From assembly GCA_002841335.1 (NCBI GenBank), contig PHEY01000001.1:248964-312963 (forward strand): DNA of 64,000 bases, read 5' to 3'. Origin of the DNA: Actinobacteria bacterium HGW-Actinobacteria-2 (GTDB taxonomy: Bacteria; Actinomycetota; Actinomycetes; Propionibacteriales; Propionibacteriaceae). The notes beneath the pieces are model-generated. The model did not search any database. It was given only the letters and a program-made list of their open reading frames with translations, and had not been told where the DNA came from. A program made the translations under genes and the position numbers. Below are positions 18,704-29,263 of this stretch, in pieces (positions within the stretch are counted from its first letter, which is position 1; each line of letters starts with the position of its first letter).

Positions 18704-18709
18704 ATTATC
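18704..18709 (-). promoter_or_regulatory. -10 element (GATAAT), leaderless start for DUF1697 gene
   Basis: On the minus strand GATAAT, a near-consensus -10, is followed by 6 nt and then the ATG at 18697. Confidence 0.55.
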
Positions 18710-18736
18710 CCCGACTTTCGGAACAGGACCAGTGCA

Positions 18737-19663
18737 GTGTTGCAGCAGGTAAGTCTTATCGGAGCCCCCACCGACATCGGCGCATCGCGCCTGGGCTGTC
18801 GCCTCGGACCGCAGGCATTGCGGGTAGCCGGCCTCGGATCGGCGTTGGCCGGGTTCGGCTGTGATGTGCGCGACGTCGGCGATCTCACTGGACCCGACAA
18901 CCCGCAACTGCCCCCGGTGAACGGCTATCGCCACCTGGACGAGGTCATCGCCTGGAACCGCGCGGTCTACGAGGCCACCGCTCAGGAGTTGGCCGACGGA
19001 CGCCTACCCATCCTGCTCGGCGGCGATCACAGCCTGGCCATCGGGTCAATCAGCGCGGTCGCCGCGCACTGTCGCCGAGTCGGCAAGAAACTGCGGGTGA
19101 TCTGGGTGGACGCCCACGCCGACTTCAACACCGCTGAACTCACCCCGTCCGGGAACATCCACGGGATGCCGGTGGCCTGTCTGGCCGGCCACGGCCCGGC
19201 TGCGCTCACCGAAATGTCCGGGCAGCGTCCGGCGATCTCCACCGATCAGATTCGTCAGGTGGGGCTGCGCAGCGTCGATGTCGGCGAGAAGTCGTTCCTG
19301 CGCGCCGAAGGTGTGGAGGTCTTCGACATGCGCTTCATCGACGAGATCGGCATGCGCCGCACCATGGTGCGCGCGTTGGCCGGGGTGGACGCCGATACCC
19401 ACCTGCACCTGAGCATCGACCTGGACTTCGTCGACCCCGAGGTCGCCCCGGGCGTGGGCACGCCGGTGCGCGGCGGGGCCACCTACCGCGAGGCGCAGCT
19501 CTGCATGGAGATGGTCGCCGACACCGGACGACTCGGTTCGATCGATCTGGTCGAGGTCAACCCGGCCCTGGATGAGCACAACACCACCGCTGAGCTCACC
19601 GTCGACCTGGTCGAGTCTCTGTTCGGCAAGTCGACCTTGGAGCGGCTGCGCACCGAGGAGTAG
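18737..19663 (+). CDS. rocF: Arginase / ureohydrolase family
   Basis: A 308-residue binuclear-Mn ureohydrolase that splits arginine to ornithine and urea. Metal ligands are visible in LLGGDHSLAIG, IWVDAHADFNT and LSIDLDFVDPEVAPGVGTP. The N-terminus SLIGAPTDIGASRLGCRLGP and the size fit arginase better than agmatinase or formiminoglutamase. Start codons GTG 18737 and TTG 18740 are adjacent; GTG is used here. No ornithine aminotransferase or urease is nearby. It converges with a membrane-protein gene 4 bp away. Confidence 0.88.
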   Translation: MLQQVSLIGAPTDIGASRLGCRLGPQALRVAGLGSALAGFGCDVRDVGDLTGPDNPQLPPVNGYRHLDEVIAWNRAVYEATAQELADGRLPILLGGDHSLAIGSISAVAAHCRRVGKKLRVIWVDAHADFNTAELTPSGNIHGMPVACLAGHGPAALTEMSGQRPAISTDQIRQVGLRSVDVGEKSFLRAEGVEVFDMRFIDEIGMRRTMVRALAGVDADTHLHLSIDLDFVDPEVAPGVGTPVRGGATYREAQLCMEMVADTGRLGSIDLVEVNPALDEHNTTAELTVDLVESLFGKSTLERLRTEE

Positions 19664-19667
19664 TGGT

Positions 19668-21194
19668 TCAGCCGACGGGCAGGAACATCCGGAACGGCCC
19701 GTCGCTGGCGGCCAGGCGCCACTGTGGCGAGCCTTCCACGCCGGCCAACAACAGTCCCGAATCCGGGGCTGAGGCGTCGATCACCACACACGTGGCGCCC
19801 GGCGGCACCGGTGTGGCGTTGGTCTGATAGAAGTAGCCGTAGCCATCGATCAGGTGTGCGCGACCGTAGTAGTCGGCCCGCCCGTCCATCCATACCGTCA
19901 CGTCCGGACGCACCAGGATCGCCGCACCGCCGATGGCCCCGCTGCTGAACAGCTGGCAGCGGGCCGGTAGCTGGCGCAGCAGGCTCGTCTCGGACGGCTC
20001 CGCGTGCAGTGCGGTCAGGTAGACCACGCCCGGCGACAGCACCACCAGCACCGCAGCCACCACCACTCGCCAGAAGGCTCCGGTGGTGTACTCCCCCCAT
20101 CGCCCGGGCGGACGTCCACCCCAGCGAGCGCGGGCCTGATCCAGCCAGCCGGTGGCCGCGACCGCCACTGCCGGGGCGAGCATCAGCAAGGCGATCCCCA
20201 AGAATCGAATCGCCCACCAGCCGGCCACTGCCGACGGCACGCCGATCAACGCCAGCGCAAACACGCCGGTGTCGGAGCTCGTCCACGCGCCCGAGCGGAA
20301 TCGCTGCCACACCCACACCGACACCACCACTGCGGCCACCGTGGCGGCCAGCACCATCAGCCAGAAGACTTTCGAAATCTCCCCAGAGAAGGGCGTCGTC
20401 CACTCCAGGATGAGCCCGGCGCACACCTCTTGCACCACCCGGCTGCGTTCGAGACCGAGGCTCACCCCGTACGGGGTGGCCAGCACCCCGATCAACCAGC
20501 CGAGTCCCCCGCCCACGGCTGCGGTGATCCGGCGGGGCCAGCTGATCGGAGTGAGCAGCCACACCAGGCCCCACACGCCACCCACGGCGGGCCCGAGGAT
20601 CAGGAAAGAGAGGTGAAGCTGGTTGCCAACCGCAGACAGCGCCGCGGCGATCAGCGCGACGACCACTCCTAGCACCGTCGTGGGCAACCTGCTCAGATCG
20701 CGTCGGCTGAGTTCGATCACCACCCACACCGCCGCCAGCATGACGATCTCGACCATCAACGTGGCCCGCGGGCTGAGCATGGCCAAAGCCGGGGAAACCG
20801 TGGCCATGATGGCTACCAGCGCCGGCAAGCGGCGTCCGCCCAGCTGCAGGGCCAGCAGGTAGTCCATGGCGAAGTAGCCGATCATCACGGCAGCGGTGAA
20901 GATGAAAAAGCCCCAGAAGCCGGCCGCGGCATAGCTGCCACCCAGAGCGGTGTTCCACAGCGGGGAGTTCTGGAACCATGGCCCCGGCACGCCGGCCCAA
21001 CTCCAGGTGTCGTCGCGAATCAACGGCCAGCCGGCCAGATTCTCCATGCCGGCCCGCGCCTGCCAATAGGGATCGCGCTCCTCGAACCTGCCGGCCCGCG
21101 CGAGGGCGAAGCCCACAAAGAACAATGGCACCAGTACCCGGTCAACCCGCGGGTTGGCGAGGCCTCCTACGATTCGACGCCACCGCTCAGCCAT
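19668..21194 (-). CDS. Polytopic membrane protein, GT-C-like architecture
   Basis: A 508-residue protein with 10 or more hydrophobic helices. After the first helix, an external loop ERDPYWQARAGMENLAGWPLIRDDTWSW and WFQNSPLW follows the D.xW...G...G.P..D..S pattern of a widespread uncharacterised bacterial membrane family thought to have a GT-C-type fold. The C-terminal part (VWMDGRADYYGRAHL) also matches that family. A lipid-linked sugar transfer role is possible but not shown. It is monocistronic, between arginase (convergent) and gltD. Confidence 0.6.
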   Translation of the reverse strand: MAERWRRIVGGLANPRVDRVLVPLFFVGFALARAGRFEERDPYWQARAGMENLAGWPLIRDDTWSWAGVPGPWFQNSPLWNTALGGSYAAAGFWGFFIFTAAVMIGYFAMDYLLALQLGGRRLPALVAIMATVSPALAMLSPRATLMVEIVMLAAVWVVIELSRRDLSRLPTTVLGVVVALIAAALSAVGNQLHLSFLILGPAVGGVWGLVWLLTPISWPRRITAAVGGGLGWLIGVLATPYGVSLGLERSRVVQEVCAGLILEWTTPFSGEISKVFWLMVLAATVAAVVVSVWVWQRFRSGAWTSSDTGVFALALIGVPSAVAGWWAIRFLGIALLMLAPAVAVAATGWLDQARARWGGRPPGRWGEYTTGAFWRVVVAAVLVVLSPGVVYLTALHAEPSETSLLRQLPARCQLFSSGAIGGAAILVRPDVTVWMDGRADYYGRAHLIDGYGYFYQTNATPVPPGATCVVIDASAPDSGLLLAGVEGSPQWRLAASDGPFRMFLPVG

Positions 21195-21234
21195 CGCACT
21201 CCTGTCGCCACAACGGCGGTCAGCTTAGCCGCGA

Positions 21235-21257
21235 TGGCGCCGGCTCCCCCGGCGCCA
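21235..21257 (-). terminator. Hairpin downstream of gltD
   Basis: Perfect 9-bp arms TGGCGCCGG and CCGGCGCCA enclose a 5-nt loop and begin 12 bp past the gltD stop. There is no T-run; a terminator lacking a U-tract is likely. Confidence 0.5.
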
Positions 21258-21269
21258 CGTCGGTCGACG

Positions 21270-22739
21270 TCAGGCAGTCAGCGGACGATCCGTGGGCATG
21301 ATCGGCTTCGGCAGCCGGGACTCCCGTCCTGCCAGCAAGGCGTCCACTCCGTTGGCCGCAGAGCGACCTTCGGCGATGGCCCACACGATCAGCGACTGGC
21401 CACGACCGGCGTCGCCACAGGCGAAGACCCGATCGACGTTGGTGGCGAAGTTCTCATCGCGCGCGATGTTGCCACGCTCGTCCAGAGCGACCCCCAGCTG
21501 TTCGATCACACCACCGCGCTCCGGGCCGACGAAGCCCATCGCCAGTAGCACCAGCTGCGCGTCGATGGTGCGGGTCGTGCCCGCAATCACCTCCAGCTTG
21601 CCGTTGACGAACTCGACGTCGTTGACCACCAGACCGGTGAGGTTGCCCTCGGTGTCACCGACGAACTCCGCGGTGGACACCGAGTAGACCCGATCGCCAC
21701 CTTCCTCGTGAGCCGAGGTCACCTTGTAGGTCATCGGGTAGGTCGGCCACGGCTGGGAGCCGGGACGGCTCTGCGGCGGCATCGGCATGATCTCCAGCTG
21801 GGTCACCGAGCGCGCACCCTGGCGCAGCGAGGTTCCCAAGCAGTCGGCGCCGGTGTCGCCGCCGCCGATGATCACCACGTCCTTGCCGGTGGCCAGGATC
21901 TGATTCTCGACCTCCTGGCCGACCGCAACCCGGTTGGCCTGCGGCAGGAACTCCATGGCCTGGTGAATGCCCTTCAGCTCGCGTCCGGGAACCGGAAGAT
22001 CGCGCGGAATCGTCGAACCGACAGCGAGCACGACCGCGTCGAAGCGATCCAGCAGCTGCTCGCCGGTGATGTCGACACCCACGTTCACGCCGGTCTTGAA
22101 GGCGGTGCCCTCCAAGCGCATCTGCTTCAGGCGGCGCTCCAGCACCGACTTCTGCATCTTGAACTCGGGGATGCCGTAGCGCAGCAGGCCACCGGGGGCA
22201 TCGGCGCGCTCGTAGACGACCACGGTGTAGCCGGCGCGAGTGAGCTGCTGGGACGCGGCCAGTCCAGCCGGTCCCGAGCCGATCACAGCCACCGTCTTGC
22301 CGGTGTGCCACGCGGCCGGTTGTGCCCGCACCCGGCGGTCCTCCCAGGCGCGGTCGATGATCGAGACCTCGATGTTCTTGATGGTCACCGGATCACGATG
22401 GATGCCCACCACACACGCGGTTTCACACGGTGCCGGGCACAGCCGTCCGGTGAACTCGGGGAAGTTGTTGGTCGCATGCAACCGATCGGTAGCGCCCACC
22501 CAGTCGTCGCGCCAGATCATGTCGTTCCACTCCGGGATCAGGTTGCCCAACGGGCAACCGGAGTGGCAGAACGGAATGCCGCAGTCCATGCAGCGTCCGG
22601 CCTGCTTGGCGATGATCGGCAGCAAGGCAATACCAGGAGCACCCTGGTACACCTCCTGCCAGTCCTGCAGGCGGTCCTCGACCGGACGGCGGTCAGCGAC
22701 CTGACGGCCGGTGGTGATGAACCCTCTCGGATCAGCCAT
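21270..22739 (-). CDS. gltD: Glutamate synthase (NADPH) small subunit
   Basis: A 489-residue FAD-dependent beta subunit that passes electrons from NADPH to GltB through iron-sulfur clusters. N-terminal cysteine clusters ([20 protein letters not shown] and [11 protein letters not shown]), the FAD-binding [13 protein letters not shown] and the NAD(P)-binding [13 protein letters not shown] are all visible. The start codon overlaps the gltB stop region, giving a tight gltB-gltD operon. Confidence 0.95.
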   Translation of the reverse strand: MADPRGFITTGRQVADRRPVEDRLQDWQEVYQGAPGIALLPIIAKQAGRCMDCGIPFCHSGCPLGNLIPEWNDMIWRDDWVGATDRLHATNNFPEFTGRLCPAPCETACVVGIHRDPVTIKNIEVSIIDRAWEDRRVRAQPAAWHTGKTVAVIGSGPAGLAASQQLTRAGYTVVVYERADAPGGLLRYGIPEFKMQKSVLERRLKQMRLEGTAFKTGVNVGVDITGEQLLDRFDAVVLAVGSTIPRDLPVPGRELKGIHQAMEFLPQANRVAVGQEVENQILATGKDVVIIGGGDTGADCLGTSLRQGARSVTQLEIMPMPPQSRPGSQPWPTYPMTYKVTSAHEEGGDRVYSVSTAEFVGDTEGNLTGLVVNDVEFVNGKLEVIAGTTRTIDAQLVLLAMGFVGPERGGVIEQLGVALDERGNIARDENFATNVDRVFACGDAGRGQSLIVWAIAEGRSAANGVDALLAGRESRLPKPIMPTDRPLTA

Positions 22740-25700
22740 GGGACGCCTCCATCATCAACTTGATCGTGGTCTCCTCATCCAGCCCGGCGGCTTCGGCTTT
22801 CGCCCGAGCCGCGAGCACCCGTGCGTAGTCACGCGGGATCAAGGTGGTGAACCGCTTGCGCCACTCATCCTCGCCGGCGGCGAGCAACGCAGCCGCTACC
22901 GCCGAGCCGGTCTCCTCCAGATGCTTGGTCAGCAGGACGCCGATCCGCTCCAGGTCGGCCGCGCCCGGCTCCAGGGCGTCCACCAGTTCCCGGTTCAACC
23001 GAGACGGCAGCAGGTCCAGGACCCAGGCAACACCGCCGGACATGCCGGCCGCCAGGTTGCGCCCGGTGGCACCGAGGATCAGCGCCTCGCCGCCGGTCAT
23101 GTACTCACAGGCGTGGTCACCGACGCCCTCCACCACGGCAGTCGCGCCGGAGTTGCGGACGCAGAATCGCTCGCCGACCTGGCCGCGAATGAACATCTCA
23201 CCGCTGGTGGCGCCGTAGCCGATCACGTTGCCCGCGATGATCTGCTCCTCGGCGGCGAACGGCGCCGACTCGTGCGGACGCAGGGTGAGGCGTCCACCGG
23301 ACAGGCCCTTGCCGAAGTAGTCATTGGAGTCGCCGACCAGTCGGAGCGTCACCCCAGCCGGAAGGAACGCACCGAAGCTCTGTCCCGCGGTTCCCCGCAG
23401 CGTGAAGTCAATGGTGTTCTCCGGCAGCCCGGCGCCCTTGGTGGCCTTGGTCACTTCGTGGCCGAGCAGGGTGCCGACCGTGCGGTCGACGTTGCGGACG
23501 GCCACATCGGCGCGCACCAGCTCACCGGTGAACAGCGCCGGCTGAGCCAACGCGATCAGCTGCACGTCGAGCTTGTCCTTCAGACCGTGATCCTGGCCGA
23601 TGACTCGGTGCAGCGGGGTGCCCTCGGGCACCTCCACCTGATGCAGCACCGGCGCGAGATCGAGGCCTTCGGCCTTCCAGTGCGTGATGGCATCGCGGGT
23701 GCGCAGAGCTTCGACGTGCCCCACGGCCTCTTCGATCGAACGGAAGCCCAGTTGAGCCAGCAGTTCGCGAACCTCTTGTGCGATGAACTCGAAGAAGTTC
23801 ACCACATAGTCGGCGTGACCGGCGTACTTCTCCCGCAGCTGTGGGTTCTGGGTAGCCACGCCCACCGGGCAGGTGTCCAAATGACACACTCGCATCATCA
23901 CGCAGCCGGACACCACCAGTGGCGCAGTGGCGAAGCCGAACTCCTCAGCGCCCAGCAGCGCCGCGATGACCACATCGCGGCCGGTCTTGAGCTGACCGTC
24001 GACCTGGACGGTGATGCGGTCACGCAGGCCGTTCAGCAGCAGGGTCTGCTGAGTCTCGGCCAGGCCGAGCTCCCAGGGTCCACCGGCGTGCTTGATCGAG
24101 GTCAGCGGAGCCGCCCCCGTGCCGCCGTCATGGCCGGAGATGAGCACCACGTCGGCCTTCGCCTTCGATACGCCCGCGGCCACCGTGCCGACACCGACCT
24201 CGGCGACCAGCTTGACGTGGATCCGAGCGACCGGGTTGGCGCACTTCAGATCGTGGATCAACTGCTTGAGATCCTCGATCGAGTAGATGTCGTGGTGCGG
24301 CGGCGGCGAGATCAGGCCCACGCCCGGCGTGGAGTGCCGGGTCTTGGCCACCCAGGGGTAGACCTTGCCACCAGGCAGCTGACCGCCCTCGCCGGGCTTG
24401 GCGCCTTGGGCCATCTTGATCTGAATGTCGTCGGCATTGGTCAGGTAGTCACTGGTGACGCCGAATCGTCCGGAAGCGACCTGCTTGATCGCGCTGCGAC
24501 GCTGCGGATCGTAGAGCCGGTCGGCGTCCTCACCGCCTTCGCCGGTGTTCGACTTGCCGCCGAGCCGGTTCATGGCGATGGCCAGGGTCTGGTGCGCCTC
24601 CAGCGAGATCGAACCGTAGCTCATCGCGCCGGTGGAGAACCGCTTGACGATCTCGCTGACCGGCTCGACCTCCTCGATCGGCACGCTGGGACGCTCGGAA
24701 TCGAAGTCGAGCAGGCCACGCAGGGTCATCAGCCGCTTGGACTGATCGTTGACCCGGTCGGTGTAGCGCTTGAACAGGTCGTAGCGGCCCTCGCGAGTGG
24801 CGTGCTGCAGCCGGAACACCGTCTCCGGGTCGAACAGATGCGGCGGGCCTTCGCGGCGCCACTTGTACTCCCCGCCCACGGCCAGCGTGCGGTGCGGCAG
24901 GACGATCCCCAGCGGCGGGTAGGCGACCGCGTGCCGCTTGGCGACCTCCGCCGCGATCTCGTCCAGGCCGATGCCCTCGATCCGGCTGGTGGTGCCGGTG
25001 AAGTAGGCGTCCACCAATTCGCTGGACAGGCCCAATGCCTCGAAGATCTGGGCGCCGGTGTAGGAGGCGATGGTCGAAACGCCCATCTTGCTCATCACCT
25101 TCAGCACGCCCTTGCCCAGCGCCTTGCGGACGTTGTAGACCGCCTGCTCCGGGGCGAGGTCGACCAGCCACTCCCGCCGGGCCAGGTCTTCTGCCGACTC
25201 GAACGCCAGGTAGGGGTTCACCGCAGCCGCGCCGTAGCCGATCAGCAGCGCGACGTGATGCACCTCACGCACATCGCCGGCCTCGACGATCAAGCCCACC
25301 TGGGTGCGCTTCTTCTCCTGCACCAGGTGGTGGTGAATCGCCGCGGTCAACAGCAGCGAGGGAATCGGGGCCATCTCGGCTGAGGAGTGCCGATCAGAAA
25401 GGATCAGCGTGCGCGCGCCGGCGGCGATCGCCTCACTCACCTCGACGCACAAGTCGTCCAGAGCGGCCTTGAGGGCTGCTCCCCCGCCGGCAACCGAGTA
25501 GAGACCACGCACCACGTGGGTTTCGTAAGCCGGCATCGAGCCATCCCGGTTGATCCGCACCAGCTTGGCCAGCTCATCGGAATCCAGGATCGGGTAGCTG
25601 ATCACGATGTGACGGCAGGACTCCGGTCCGGGCTCCAGCAGGTTGGCCTCGGGGCCCAAGGTCGCGGTCAGCGAGGTCACCAACTCCTCGCGGATGGCGT

Positions 25701-27264
25701 CCAGCGGCGGGTTGGTCACCTGAGCGAACAGCTGGGAGAAGTAGTCGAACAACAACCGCGGACGATCACTGAGGACGGCCACCGGGGTGTCGGAACCCAT
25801 CGAGCCGATCGGCTCGGCGCCGGTGTTGGCCATCGGAGTGATCAGCTGACGCAGTTCCTCGTGGGTGTAGCCGAAGATTTGCTGGCGCCGGATCACCGAG
25901 GCGTGGCTGTGCACCACATGCTGCTGCTCGGGCAGGTCAGCAAGATCGATCCGACCTTGGTCAACCCACTCCTCGTAGGGGTGCTCGGCAGCCAGCTGGG
26001 CCTTGATCTCGTCGTCGTTGATCAGTCGATGCTCGTTGAGATCGACCAGCAACATCCGTCCCGGCTTCATCCGGCCCTTGATCGTGACCTTCGCCGGATC
26101 GATGTCCAGCACACCCGCCTCGGAGGCGAACACCACCAGGCCGTCGTCGGTCACCCAGTAGCGACCCGGACGCAGGCCGTTGCGGTCCAGCACCGCACCG
26201 ATCAGGGTGCCGTCGGTGAAGGTCACCGACGCCGGACCGTCCCAGGGCTCCATCAACGAGGAGTGGAAGGAGTAGAACGCCCGGCGAGCCGGGTCCATCT
26301 CGGTGTGCATCTCCCAGGCTTCGGGGATCATCATCAGCACCGCGTGCGGCAACGAACGTCCGCCCAGGTGCAGCAGTTCCAACACTTCGTCGAAGGAGGT
26401 GGAGTCCGACCCACCCGGGGTGCAGATCGGGAACAGCCGCTCCAGGTCGCCCGGGATGGTCTCGGTGGCCAGCAGCGCTTCGCGGGCCCGCATCCAGTTG
26501 CGGTTGCCCTTGACGGTGTTGATCTCGCCGTTGTGCGCCATCAGACGGTACGGGTGGGCCAACTCCCACGCCGGGAAGGTGTTGGTGGAGAACCGTGAGT
26601 GCACCAGCGCCAAGGCGCTGGCCATCCGCTCGTCCAAGAGATCGGGAAAGACCTCTGCCAGCTGCTGAGTGGTCAGCATGCCCTTGTAGACCGTGGTGCG
26701 AGCCGACAGCGAGGCGAAGTACACCCCGGCGTCGTTGCGCGCGCGCTGCCGCAACGGGTAGACCGCACGATCCAGCTCGATACCGCCCAGGTCGCTTTCG
26801 GCGGACACGAAGATCTGCTCGAAGAACGGCATGTTCCCCGCAGACACCGGACTCAGCGTCTCCGCGGAGGTGGGCACCACCCGCCACCCGTGGACGATCA
26901 GGCCCTCTTCGGTGGCCAAGTATTCGATAGTCCGCTTCGCGGTCGCCCGCTTGGCCGGATCGGTGGGCAGGAACGCCATGCCCATCGCGTAGTGCCCGGC
27001 CGCCGGCAACTCGAAGGCCACCTCGGCCCGCAGGAAGGCGTCCGGGACCTGCATCAACATGCCGGCACCGTCACCGGCAGCGATGTCGGCACCGGTGGCG
27101 CCGCGATGGTCCAGGTTCTCCAAGGCGGTCAGGCCCTTGGCAATGATGTCGTGATCGGCCTCGCCGCTGAGGCGAGCCACGAAGGCCACCCCACAGGCAT
27201 CGTGCTCGTAGGCAGGGTCGTACAGACCGCTGGCCGGCCGTTGAGGCATGGACATCACCGCCAT
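22732..27264 (-). CDS. gltB: Glutamate synthase (NADPH) large subunit
   Basis: The 1510-residue alpha subunit makes two glutamates from glutamine and 2-oxoglutarate. The N-terminal Ntn-type glutaminase nucleophile is Cys24 in HDACGVAF, so a 23-residue propeptide is removed on maturation. The FMN/2-oxoglutarate domain contains [17 protein letters not shown] and the 3Fe-4S cysteines in [15 protein letters not shown]. The C-terminal beta-helix (GXXG repeats) is present from about residue 1250. ATG 27264 is preceded by GGGAG; further in-frame ATGs follow at 27255 and 27249. Confidence 0.96.
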   Translation of the reverse strand: MAVMSMPQRPASGLYDPAYEHDACGVAFVARLSGEADHDIIAKGLTALENLDHRGATGADIAAGDGAGMLMQVPDAFLRAEVAFELPAAGHYAMGMAFLPTDPAKRATAKRTIEYLATEEGLIVHGWRVVPTSAETLSPVSAGNMPFFEQIFVSAESDLGGIELDRAVYPLRQRARNDAGVYFASLSARTTVYKGMLTTQQLAEVFPDLLDERMASALALVHSRFSTNTFPAWELAHPYRLMAHNGEINTVKGNRNWMRAREALLATETIPGDLERLFPICTPGGSDSTSFDEVLELLHLGGRSLPHAVLMMIPEAWEMHTEMDPARRAFYSFHSSLMEPWDGPASVTFTDGTLIGAVLDRNGLRPGRYWVTDDGLVVFASEAGVLDIDPAKVTIKGRMKPGRMLLVDLNEHRLINDDEIKAQLAAEHPYEEWVDQGRIDLADLPEQQHVVHSHASVIRRQQIFGYTHEELRQLITPMANTGAEPIGSMGSDTPVAVLSDRPRLLFDYFSQLFAQVTNPPLDAIREELVTSLTATLGPEANLLEPGPESCRHIVISYPILDSDELAKLVRINRDGSMPAYETHVVRGLYSVAGGGAALKAALDDLCVEVSEAIAAGARTLILSDRHSSAEMAPIPSLLLTAAIHHHLVQEKKRTQVGLIVEAGDVREVHHVALLIGYGAAAVNPYLAFESAEDLARREWLVDLAPEQAVYNVRKALGKGVLKVMSKMGVSTIASYTGAQIFEALGLSSELVDAYFTGTTSRIEGIGLDEIAAEVAKRHAVAYPPLGIVLPHRTLAVGGEYKWRREGPPHLFDPETVFRLQHATREGRYDLFKRYTDRVNDQSKRLMTLRGLLDFDSERPSVPIEEVEPVSEIVKRFSTGAMSYGSISLEAHQTLAIAMNRLGGKSNTGEGGEDADRLYDPQRRSAIKQVASGRFGVTSDYLTNADDIQIKMAQGAKPGEGGQLPGGKVYPWVAKTRHSTPGVGLISPPPHHDIYSIEDLKQLIHDLKCANPVARIHVKLVAEVGVGTVAAGVSKAKADVVLISGHDGGTGAAPLTSIKHAGGPWELGLAETQQTLLLNGLRDRITVQVDGQLKTGRDVVIAALLGAEEFGFATAPLVVSGCVMMRVCHLDTCPVGVATQNPQLREKYAGHADYVVNFFEFIAQEVRELLAQLGFRSIEEAVGHVEALRTRDAITHWKAEGLDLAPVLHQVEVPEGTPLHRVIGQDHGLKDKLDVQLIALAQPALFTGELVRADVAVRNVDRTVGTLLGHEVTKATKGAGLPENTIDFTLRGTAGQSFGAFLPAGVTLRLVGDSNDYFGKGLSGGRLTLRPHESAPFAAEEQIIAGNVIGYGATSGEMFIRGQVGERFCVRNSGATAVVEGVGDHACEYMTGGEALILGATGRNLAAGMSGGVAWVLDLLPSRLNRELVDALEPGAADLERIGVLLTKHLEETGSAVAAALLAAGEDEWRKRFTTLIPRDYARVLAARAKAEAAGLDEETTIKLMMEASHG

Positions 27265-27346
27265 AGATATCTCCCAATCTGCGCTTCAGGCGCCGGGGGT
27301 GCCAGATGCATCGGCTTCCGAGCCGACGCTGCACACTCGCCGGGCG

Positions 27347-27352
27347 AGCCTA
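27347..27352 (-). promoter_or_regulatory. Possible -10 element of gltBD
   Basis: TAGGCT on the minus strand lies about 83 bp upstream of gltB and fits TAnnnT. It would give a leader of roughly 76 nt, which contains a small TCGGCT/AGCCGA hairpin (27311-27326). No convincing -35 element is visible. Confidence 0.3.
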
Positions 27353-27434
27353 CCTGAACGCGCCCCCGCTTCTCGCACGCCCGCTTGCATGATGGACCCT
27401 CAATGGCAGAGCCGGTAGTGGTGTCCAACTCCGC

Positions 27435-27453
27435 GGGGCAGCACAAGTGCCCC
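27435..27453 (-). terminator. Hairpin downstream of lgt
   Basis: Arms GGGGCA and TGCCCC around a 7-nt loop begin 15 bp past the lgt stop. It probably ends the trp-lgt transcript before gltB. Confidence 0.4.
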
Positions 27454-27467
27454 TTTCCCCTTGTCAA

Positions 27468-28442
27468 TCAGGGTTCAGAGGGTGAACTTTCGGCGGGCGC
27501 CGCTTTCTCTTGCGGCGCCTCGCCAGCATCGTCAGTGCCCCCGGAAGCGGCCTCAATGTCGGCTACCTCGCCGTCCGACTCCTCCACCACCACGGATTTC
27601 GTAGCCTCGGTGATCACATTCGACGGATCCACGTTGCTCTCGCGACCGGGACGGAAGCGAATCAGCCAGATCAGCAAAATCACGCCGGCCAGACAGATCA
27701 GCATGGCGACGGCGGCATTGAACCGGATCGGGCCGAAGACGTCGTAGGAGTAGTCGGTGCGAAGCGACTCGGTAAAGCTACGACCGAGGCCGTACAGGGC
27801 GATGTAGAGCGCGAAAACCTTGCCCCGTCCGAGGGTGAACTTCCGGTCCGCCCACAGCAGGACGCCGGCAACCAGCAGGTTCCACAGCGACTCATAGGCG
27901 AAAGTGGGATGGAACGTGGCGTATTGCTCGTAGCCGGGCACTCGATGGGCCGGGTCGATCTCCAGGCCCCACGGCAGATCGGTCGGCAGCCCGTACAACT
28001 CCTGGTTGAACCAGTTGCCGAAACGTCCCAGGGCCTGTCCCACCGCGATACCGGGCGCCAGCGAGTCAGCCAGTGCGGCGAAGGCCAGGCCGTGGCGCCG
28101 GGCCACCAAGAAGGCGGCCAGCGCCCCGAAACCGATCGCCCCGTAAATGGCGATTCCGCCCTCCCAGATCGCCCACCAGTGCTGATTGGCGCCCGGGCCG
28201 AAGTAGTCACCCAGATGAGTCATCACGTGATAGAAGCGGGCGCCGACGATGCCGATGGGAATCGCCCACAACAAGACGGTTTCGAAGCTCTCCGACGTGC
28301 CCCCGCGGCGCTGCCACCGGTTCACACCGATGATCCACGCGGCGATGATGCCGGTGATCAGGCACAGTGCATAGATGTGGATGGTCACCGGCCCGAGGCT
28401 GAAGCTGTTGATCGACGGGCTGGGGATGAACAACGCCATCAT
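27468..28442 (-). CDS. lgt: Prolipoprotein diacylglyceryl transferase
   Basis: A 324-residue polytopic inner-membrane enzyme that transfers diacylglycerol from phosphatidylglycerol to the lipobox cysteine of prolipoproteins. Lgt hallmarks include IVGARFYHVMTH, EGGIAIYGAIGFG, GRFGNWFNQELYG (essential Arg/Asn region) and HPTFAYESLWNLLV. The last about 55 residues are an acidic, disordered tail, as in many actinobacteria. The start ATG 28442 has AAGGAG 7 nt upstream and overlaps the trpA stop. Its coupling to trpA is a common actinobacterial arrangement. Confidence 0.95.
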   Translation of the reverse strand: MMALFIPSPSINSFSLGPVTIHIYALCLITGIIAAWIIGVNRWQRRGGTSESFETVLLWAIPIGIVGARFYHVMTHLGDYFGPGANQHWWAIWEGGIAIYGAIGFGALAAFLVARRHGLAFAALADSLAPGIAVGQALGRFGNWFNQELYGLPTDLPWGLEIDPAHRVPGYEQYATFHPTFAYESLWNLLVAGVLLWADRKFTLGRGKVFALYIALYGLGRSFTESLRTDYSYDVFGPIRFNAAVAMLICLAGVILLIWLIRFRPGRESNVDPSNVITEATKSVVVEESDGEVADIEAASGGTDDAGEAPQEKAAPAESSPSEP

Positions 28443-29263
28443 CGGCGGACTCCTTGCACAAGATCGGCCACCACCGTACGCAGCCCGGACAAGTCCTCGG
28501 GCGTACCGGCATCGTCAGCGACCAACAGCGGCTTGATCAGTGCGGAGCCGACGATGACCGCATCGGCGAAACGGCCGATCTCAGCTGCTTGGTCCCCGTT
28601 GGACACGCCCAGGCCCACTCCGATCGGCAGGCCCGGCGCCAGCGAGCGGATCCGCTCCACCAGCTTCGGGGCGGCGTCGGACGACGCGGACCGAGTGCCG
28701 GTGACGCCCATGACGGCGGTGGCGTACAACCACCCGCGGGCCGCCTGCGCGGTCATCGAGATGCGCTCGTCGGTCGAGGACGGCGAGACCAAGAAGACCC
28801 GATCCAAACCGTAGGCGTCACTGGCAGCGAGCCACTCGCCGGCCTCGTCCGGGATCAGGTCGGGGGTGATCAACCCCGAGCCGCCGGCATTGGCCAAGTC
28901 GCGGGCAAAGGCGTCCACGCCATAGCGATCGACCAGGTTCCAGTAGGTCATCACCACCGCCGGCTTGCCGGCTGCGCGGACGGCCTCCACCGCGGCGAAC
29001 ACGTCCGTGGTGCGGACACCGCGAGCCAGCGCCCGGGTGCCGGCCCGCTGAATCACCGGGCCGTCCATCACCGGGTCGGAGTAGGGCATGCCGATCTCGA
29101 CCAGGTCCACGCCTTCGCTGGAGCCATCGGCACCGCACAGCGTGGACAGCGCGGCCAGCGAACCGGCCACGCTCGGGAAACCGACCGGCAGGTAACCGAT
29201 CAGCGCAGCCCGTCCGCTCGCACGGGCAGCCGAAATCGCCGCCGCTGAGGATGTCACGCTCAT
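28439..29263 (-). CDS. trpA: Tryptophan synthase alpha chain
   Basis: A 274-residue (beta/alpha)8 lyase releasing indole from indole-3-glycerol phosphate. The catalytic Glu is in [18 protein letters not shown], and the second acid is in [14 protein letters not shown]. The phosphate-binding [12 protein letters not shown] and the C-terminal VIVGSALIK are typical. ATG 29263 overlaps the trpB stop (ATGA). A longer open frame upstream lies within trpB and is not used. Confidence 0.95.
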   Translation of the reverse strand: MSVTSSAAAISAARASGRAALIGYLPVGFPSVAGSLAALSTLCGADGSSEGVDLVEIGMPYSDPVMDGPVIQRAGTRALARGVRTTDVFAAVEAVRAAGKPAVVMTYWNLVDRYGVDAFARDLANAGGSGLITPDLIPDEAGEWLAASDAYGLDRVFLVSPSSTDERISMTAQAARGWLYATAVMGVTGTRSASSDAAPKLVERIRSLAPGLPIGVGLGVSNGDQAAEIGRFADAVIVGSALIKPLLVADDAGTPEDLSGLRTVVADLVQGVRR

